Of a DNA stretch of 19,277 nt, positions 16,408 through 19,277 are shown piece after piece. The translations under genes were made by a program, and so were the position numbers. The notes beneath the pieces are model-generated. The model did not search any database. It was given only the letters and a program-made list of their open reading frames with translations, and was not told the origin of the DNA. The stretch covers positions 1 to 19,277 of the forward strand of contig JANXQX010000238.1 in NCBI GenBank assembly GCA_025353305.1. Direction: 5' to 3'. How positions within the stretch are numbered: the stretch's first letter is position 1; each line of letters begins with the position of its first letter. The DNA is from Holophagaceae bacterium. Its GTDB lineage: Bacteria > Acidobacteriota > Holophagae > Holophagales > Holophagaceae.

Positions 16408-17720
16408 TCGCCGATCCCAGCCTGGACTCAGAACGCGCGGAACCGGAAGGTCTGGAACCGGAGCGCCCGGGTCCTGATGATGCTCATTGGCGGCGGGCCG
16501 CGGACTGGCCCCATCTCGAAAAGCTGAACAAGCGCAGCCACTGGGGCATCAAGAAAGGCCTGGGGAACACGACCACCTTGCTGGAAGCCCTGGGTCGTCC
16601 CGACCGCAGCTACCCCATCGTCCTGATCGCCGGCACCAACGGCAAAGGCAGCGTCGGCGCGCTTCTGGCCAATGCCATGAAATCCGCAGGCAACGTGGTG
16701 GGTTGGTATACATCACCACACCTGGTGGCGCCCATGGAACGCATCTGGACCGATGGCCAGCACATCGGCCCAGGAGCCTTGGATCTGCTGTTGAACGAAG
16801 CCTTTGAGGCCGAGCGCGACGAAGGTCTTGAGGCCACCTATTTTGAGATGATGACCGTGGCGGCTTTCTCCGCTTTTCGCATGACCGGGGTGGAGCTGGC
16901 CATCGTGGAAGTCGGGTTGGGCGGTCGTTGGGATGCCACCAACGCCTGCGAACCCATGGTGTCGGTGCTTACCAATGTGGGTCTCGAACATCAGCAATAC
17001 CTGGGCAACACCCTGGAGGCCATCGCCAGGGAAAAGCTCTGCATCGCACGGGATGGCCACACTTTGGTCGTGGGCCAGGACCTGAAACCCGATTGGCTTT
17101 GGCCACTGATGGAATGCCGTCCCGCCATCTTCCCGGCGCCGGCTTTATCGCCTTCGCATATCGCCTGGGATCATTCGATGGTGAATGGCCATCGCTTGAA
17201 TCTCGCCGGGGCCCACCAGGTGAAAAACCTGGCGACGGCCCTCGAAGTGATGCGCCACCTCCGTTGCCTTGGCTTCCCCATTCCCGATTCCGCCCTGTGG
17301 AAAGGCATTGAGGGGACCCAATGGCCAGGCCGTCTTTGGAAGGTGCCGGGCCTTGATGATGTCTGGATGGATGGCGCCCACAACCCGGATGGCGCAAGGG
17401 TTCTGGCCGACCACGCCGTTGCCTGCGGCGTGCATCCGGCGCTCTTTTTCGGCGCCATGAAAGATAAGGATCTGATGGCGATGAAATCGCAACTTATGCG
17501 GATGGCCCCCCGCTCCATGACCGGCATCGTAGGCCAGGGGGAACGCTGGGCCAATGCGGAACAGCTTCGCTCGGTGTTCGGGGATGAGCTTGCCGTCCTG
17601 GACATCCAGCAGCTTGCTGGCCGTCTGAAAGAAAAGGCCGAAGGAACGCGGCTTGTGACGGGATCCCTCTATCTGCTTGGGGGTCTCCTTGGCGCATTGC
17701 GCATCTATCCGAAAGCATGA
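16374..17720 (+). CDS. folC: Bifunctional dihydrofolate/folylpolyglutamate synthase
   Basis: 448 residues. It adds glutamate to folates (and makes dihydrofolate from dihydropteroate) with ATP. Mur-ligase-type motifs are clear: P-loop IAGTNGKGSVGALLANAM, TSPHLVAPMERIW, FEMMTVAAFSAFR, VEVGLGGRWDATNA and MDGAHNPDGARVLADHA. About the first 40 residues (acidic, Pro-rich, SERAEPEGLEPERPGPDD) are an extension beyond the usual start, but no in-frame ATG/GTG/TTG exists further down before the conserved core, so it seems real. The start lies 34 bases inside accD, with AAGGAG 11 bases upstream. It overlaps the transporter gene by four bases. Confidence 0.95.
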   Translation: MSRMDAPDRRLIADPSLDSERAEPEGLEPERPGPDDAHWRRAADWPHLEKLNKRSHWGIKKGLGNTTTLLEALGRPDRSYPIVLIAGTNGKGSVGALLANAMKSAGNVVGWYTSPHLVAPMERIWTDGQHIGPGALDLLLNEAFEAERDEGLEATYFEMMTVAAFSAFRMTGVELAIVEVGLGGRWDATNACEPMVSVLTNVGLEHQQYLGNTLEAIAREKLCIARDGHTLVVGQDLKPDWLWPLMECRPAIFPAPALSPSHIAWDHSMVNGHRLNLAGAHQVKNLATALEVMRHLRCLGFPIPDSALWKGIEGTQWPGRLWKVPGLDDVWMDGAHNPDGARVLADHAVACGVHPALFFGAMKDKDLMAMKSQLMRMAPRSMTGIVGQGERWANAEQLRSVFGDELAVLDIQQLAGRLKEKAEGTRLVTGSLYLLGGLLGALRIYPKA

Positions 17721-18619
17721 GCACCAATTCGTCCAAGGCTCTGACGCTGTCCCTGGCCGCGAACATCGGCATCGCCATTTCGAAATTCGTGGTTTTCGGA
17801 CTGACCCATTCCAGCGCCATGCTGACCGAGGCCATTCACAGCGTGGCCGATTGCGGCAACCAGTTTCTGCTTTTCGTCGGCATGCATATGGGCCAGAAAC
17901 CCGCAACGGCGAAGCATCCATTAGGCAAAGGGCAGGCAGCCTTCGTGGCGAGTTTCCTGGTGGCGCTGCTGCTCTTCTCGGTTGGCGGCATCTATTCGGT
18001 GGCAGAAGGCATCCATAAAATCCGCCACCCCGAAGCGCCTCAGCATCTGGGCTGGGCCATTGGATTACTGCTCTTCGCGCTTCTTCTCGAGAGCATCTCC
18101 ATGCGGGGGGCGCTTCGAGCAGCCAAGGTCGACCGTGGCCGAAAGTCGCTTTGGCGCTACATGCGGGAAAGCAGCGCCACTGAACTGATCGTGGTGCTCG
18201 CCGAAGATGCCGCGGCGCTCGCGGGCCTGGGTCTGGCACTCGGCTCCGTCCTGCTGACCTTGATTACCGGAAACCCGGTGTGGGATGGCGCCGGCAGCCT
18301 GCTCATCGGCCTGCTTCTCGTGGCAGTGGCGATTTTTGTCGGCAGCGAGGTGACCAGCCTGCTTATGAATGAAGCTCCGCCCTTGGGCCTTCGCGGCGCC
18401 ATTCGTGCTGCGGTGGACGAGGATCCTGAAGTCGAAGCCACGCTGAACCTCATCGCCGTGGTCATCGGCAGCGGGCGGCTCATGGTCGCCCTGAAAATCC
18501 GATTCAAGGATCAGCCCAGCGGCCACGCCCTGGTCGAAGCGATCAACGCGCTGGAAGTCCGCCTGAAAGGCCAGTTCCCTCAAATCCAGCACCTCTTTGT
18601 AGAACCTGATGAGAATTGA
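17717..18619 (+). CDS. Cation diffusion facilitator family transporter
   Basis: 300 residues with about six membrane spans and a cytoplasmic C-terminal domain (from about 225) typical of CDF exporters of Zn2+, Mn2+ or Fe2+. The first metal site HxxxD is His41-Asp45 in TEAIHSVADCGNQ. At the second site the usual HxxxD is replaced by a LAEDAAALAGL segment, as in the SLC30A9/ZnT9-like branch, so the metal is uncertain. The charged loop has KHPLGKGQAAFVASF. The start overlaps the folC stop (ATGA), suggesting co-translation without an obvious metabolic link. Its end overlaps the start of the broken gene that follows. Confidence 0.9.
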   Translation: MSTNSSKALTLSLAANIGIAISKFVVFGLTHSSAMLTEAIHSVADCGNQFLLFVGMHMGQKPATAKHPLGKGQAAFVASFLVALLLFSVGGIYSVAEGIHKIRHPEAPQHLGWAIGLLLFALLLESISMRGALRAAKVDRGRKSLWRYMRESSATELIVVLAEDAAALAGLGLALGSVLLTLITGNPVWDGAGSLLIGLLLVAVAIFVGSEVTSLLMNEAPPLGLRGAIRAAVDEDPEVEATLNLIAVVIGSGRLMVALKIRFKDQPSGHALVEAINALEVRLKGQFPQIQHLFVEPDEN

Positions 18620-19000
18620 ATTTGCATCGACCTTGGCCCCCCGCCACCTTGGGAGGTTTCTCCTGCTCCTTGGATGTTGCCTGGCCCAGGCCCTGTGGTC
18701 AGCGCCGGGCTCCAGGATCGTAGTGGGCTCACGGACCCAGGCACCTCCTTACGAATATTCCGACGAAAGGGGCAGCCTGACTGGGTATTGAGTGGAGGTG
18801 CTTCAAGCCTTTTGCCCATTTGTGCCAACTGTAAAAAAATCCGCGATGGTCAGGGCAGCTGGCAGCCCCTGGAAGGCTACATCTCAGCCAAATCCGAGGC
18901 CACCTTCGGTCATGGGATATGCCCGGAGTGCAGCCGGGAGCTGTATCTCGAGTATCACGCCGATGAACCCGGGGACCATGGCAAAGATCCCATATCTTAG
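18609..19000 (+). pseudogene. Remnant of a solute-binding sensor gene with large internal deletion
   Basis: The first 60 codons encode a signal peptide (hydrophobic FLLLLGCCLAQALWSA) and the start of a family 3 solute-binding domain (RIVVGSRTQAPPYEYSDERG, then SLTGY), ended by TGA at 18789-18791. Reading on in the same frame gives VEVLQAF, the expected continuation, so the TGA looks like a nonsense mutation. From about 18809 the homology jumps to another frame: LLPICANCKKIRDGQGSW, then FGHGICPECSRELYLEY, the cysteine-rich C-terminal tail found on PAS-containing sensor proteins. Everything between (rest of the binding domain, membrane span, PAS or output parts) is missing. It follows the transporter with an 11-base overlap. 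Almost certainly non-functional. Confidence 0.8.
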
Positions 19001-19007
19001 TGGGTCC

Positions 19008-19277
19008 TTAACTCCCGAGCTTTGCGAGAATCTCTTTTGCCAGCTCCGTGAGGCTGGGATCCCGGGCGCCCATGATCAGGACCAGGTCACCCGGGCAGGC
19101 TTTTCGCACCAAGTCCTCCACCAAAGCCTCCCGACTGGGCGCGAAGGTCGCGGCACATCCCAATGTCCGTAGATCCGCCACCAGATCCGCACTGGAGACG
19201 TCCCTCGTAGTGGTACCGCCGGCGTAGAAAGCCTCCAGCATCCAGAGCTGATCCGTGGAAGCCAATTCCGCTGCGAA
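19008..19277 (-). CDS. murC: MurC-type UDP-N-acetylmuramate ligase, C-terminal end (5' part beyond window)
   Basis: 89 C-terminal residues are visible; the frame stays open to the right edge (it continues FAAELASTDQLWMLEAFYAGG). The segment ending in FYAGGTTTRDVSSADLVADL matches the MurC C-terminal domain (DVYxAGE-x-P-x-x-G-V-S), and GDLVLIMGARDPSLTELAKEIL matches the closing GDLVLxxGAGD motif. MurC adds L-alanine to UDP-MurNAc in the cytoplasm for peptidoglycan. The related Mpl ligase or another Mur-family member cannot be excluded from this short end. It converges on the decayed sensor gene with only seven bases between. Confidence 0.75.
   Translation of the reverse strand, partial: FAAELASTDQLWMLEAFYAGGTTTRDVSSADLVADLRTLGCAATFAPSREALVEDLVRKACPGDLVLIMGARDPSLTELAKEILAKLGS

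Noticed and set aside
17145..18239. 364-codon minus-strand open frame across folC and the transporter
   Set aside because: It runs antisense to two well-supported genes, has no recognisable motif and spans their junction; it is typical of GC-rich DNA.

Overview
The window reads as chromosomal DNA of a GC-rich Gram-negative bacterium. The mix of a Hanks-type kinase, a PATAN/DUF4388-TPR protein, an ECF sigma factor with a membrane partner, lipoproteins and a Lys/Ala/Pro histone H1-like tail suggests a Holophaga/Geothrix-type acidobacterium. That placement is inferred from gene content and was not tested by any search.

Left part (1-7179, all minus strand, transcribed right to left): a tightly packed run of Ser/Thr kinase, RNase III, a HisA-like barrel protein, a helical-repeat protein, a lipoprotein, an ECF sigma factor and a membrane-anchored anti-sigma-like protein cut by the left edge. 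Four junctions overlap by 4 or 11 bases, and only two have gaps (114 and 44 bases). It looks like one signalling and RNA-processing operon. The HisA-like protein has lost two residues known to be catalytic in HisA.

Middle (7180-11160): a divergent intergenic region separates the kinase from a plus-strand PATAN/TPR protein, whose stop overlaps the stop of the convergent upp gene. Next comes the most unusual gene: a TrpC-like (indole-3-glycerol phosphate synthase fold) domain with most catalytic residues replaced, read in frame into a histone H1-like tail of 27 five-residue repeats. A good ribosome binding site and ATG lie inside this gene, just before the tail, so a free H1-like protein may also be made.

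Right part (11161-19277): a housekeeping run on the plus strand. eno, preceded by a strong leader hairpin, is followed by an FtsB/DivIC-type gene and a divergent dapF. After a 214-base intergenic region with an inverted repeat around a possible -10 box come parA, parB, accD, folC and a cation diffusion facilitator, mostly overlapping by a few bases. The run ends in a decayed sensor gene that keeps only its signal peptide with the start of a solute-binding domain and a cysteine-rich C-terminal tail. The C-terminus of a MurC-type ligase enters from the right edge on the minus strand. No tRNA, rRNA, CRISPR array or insertion sequence was seen, and no stretch longer than 300 bases lacks a gene.
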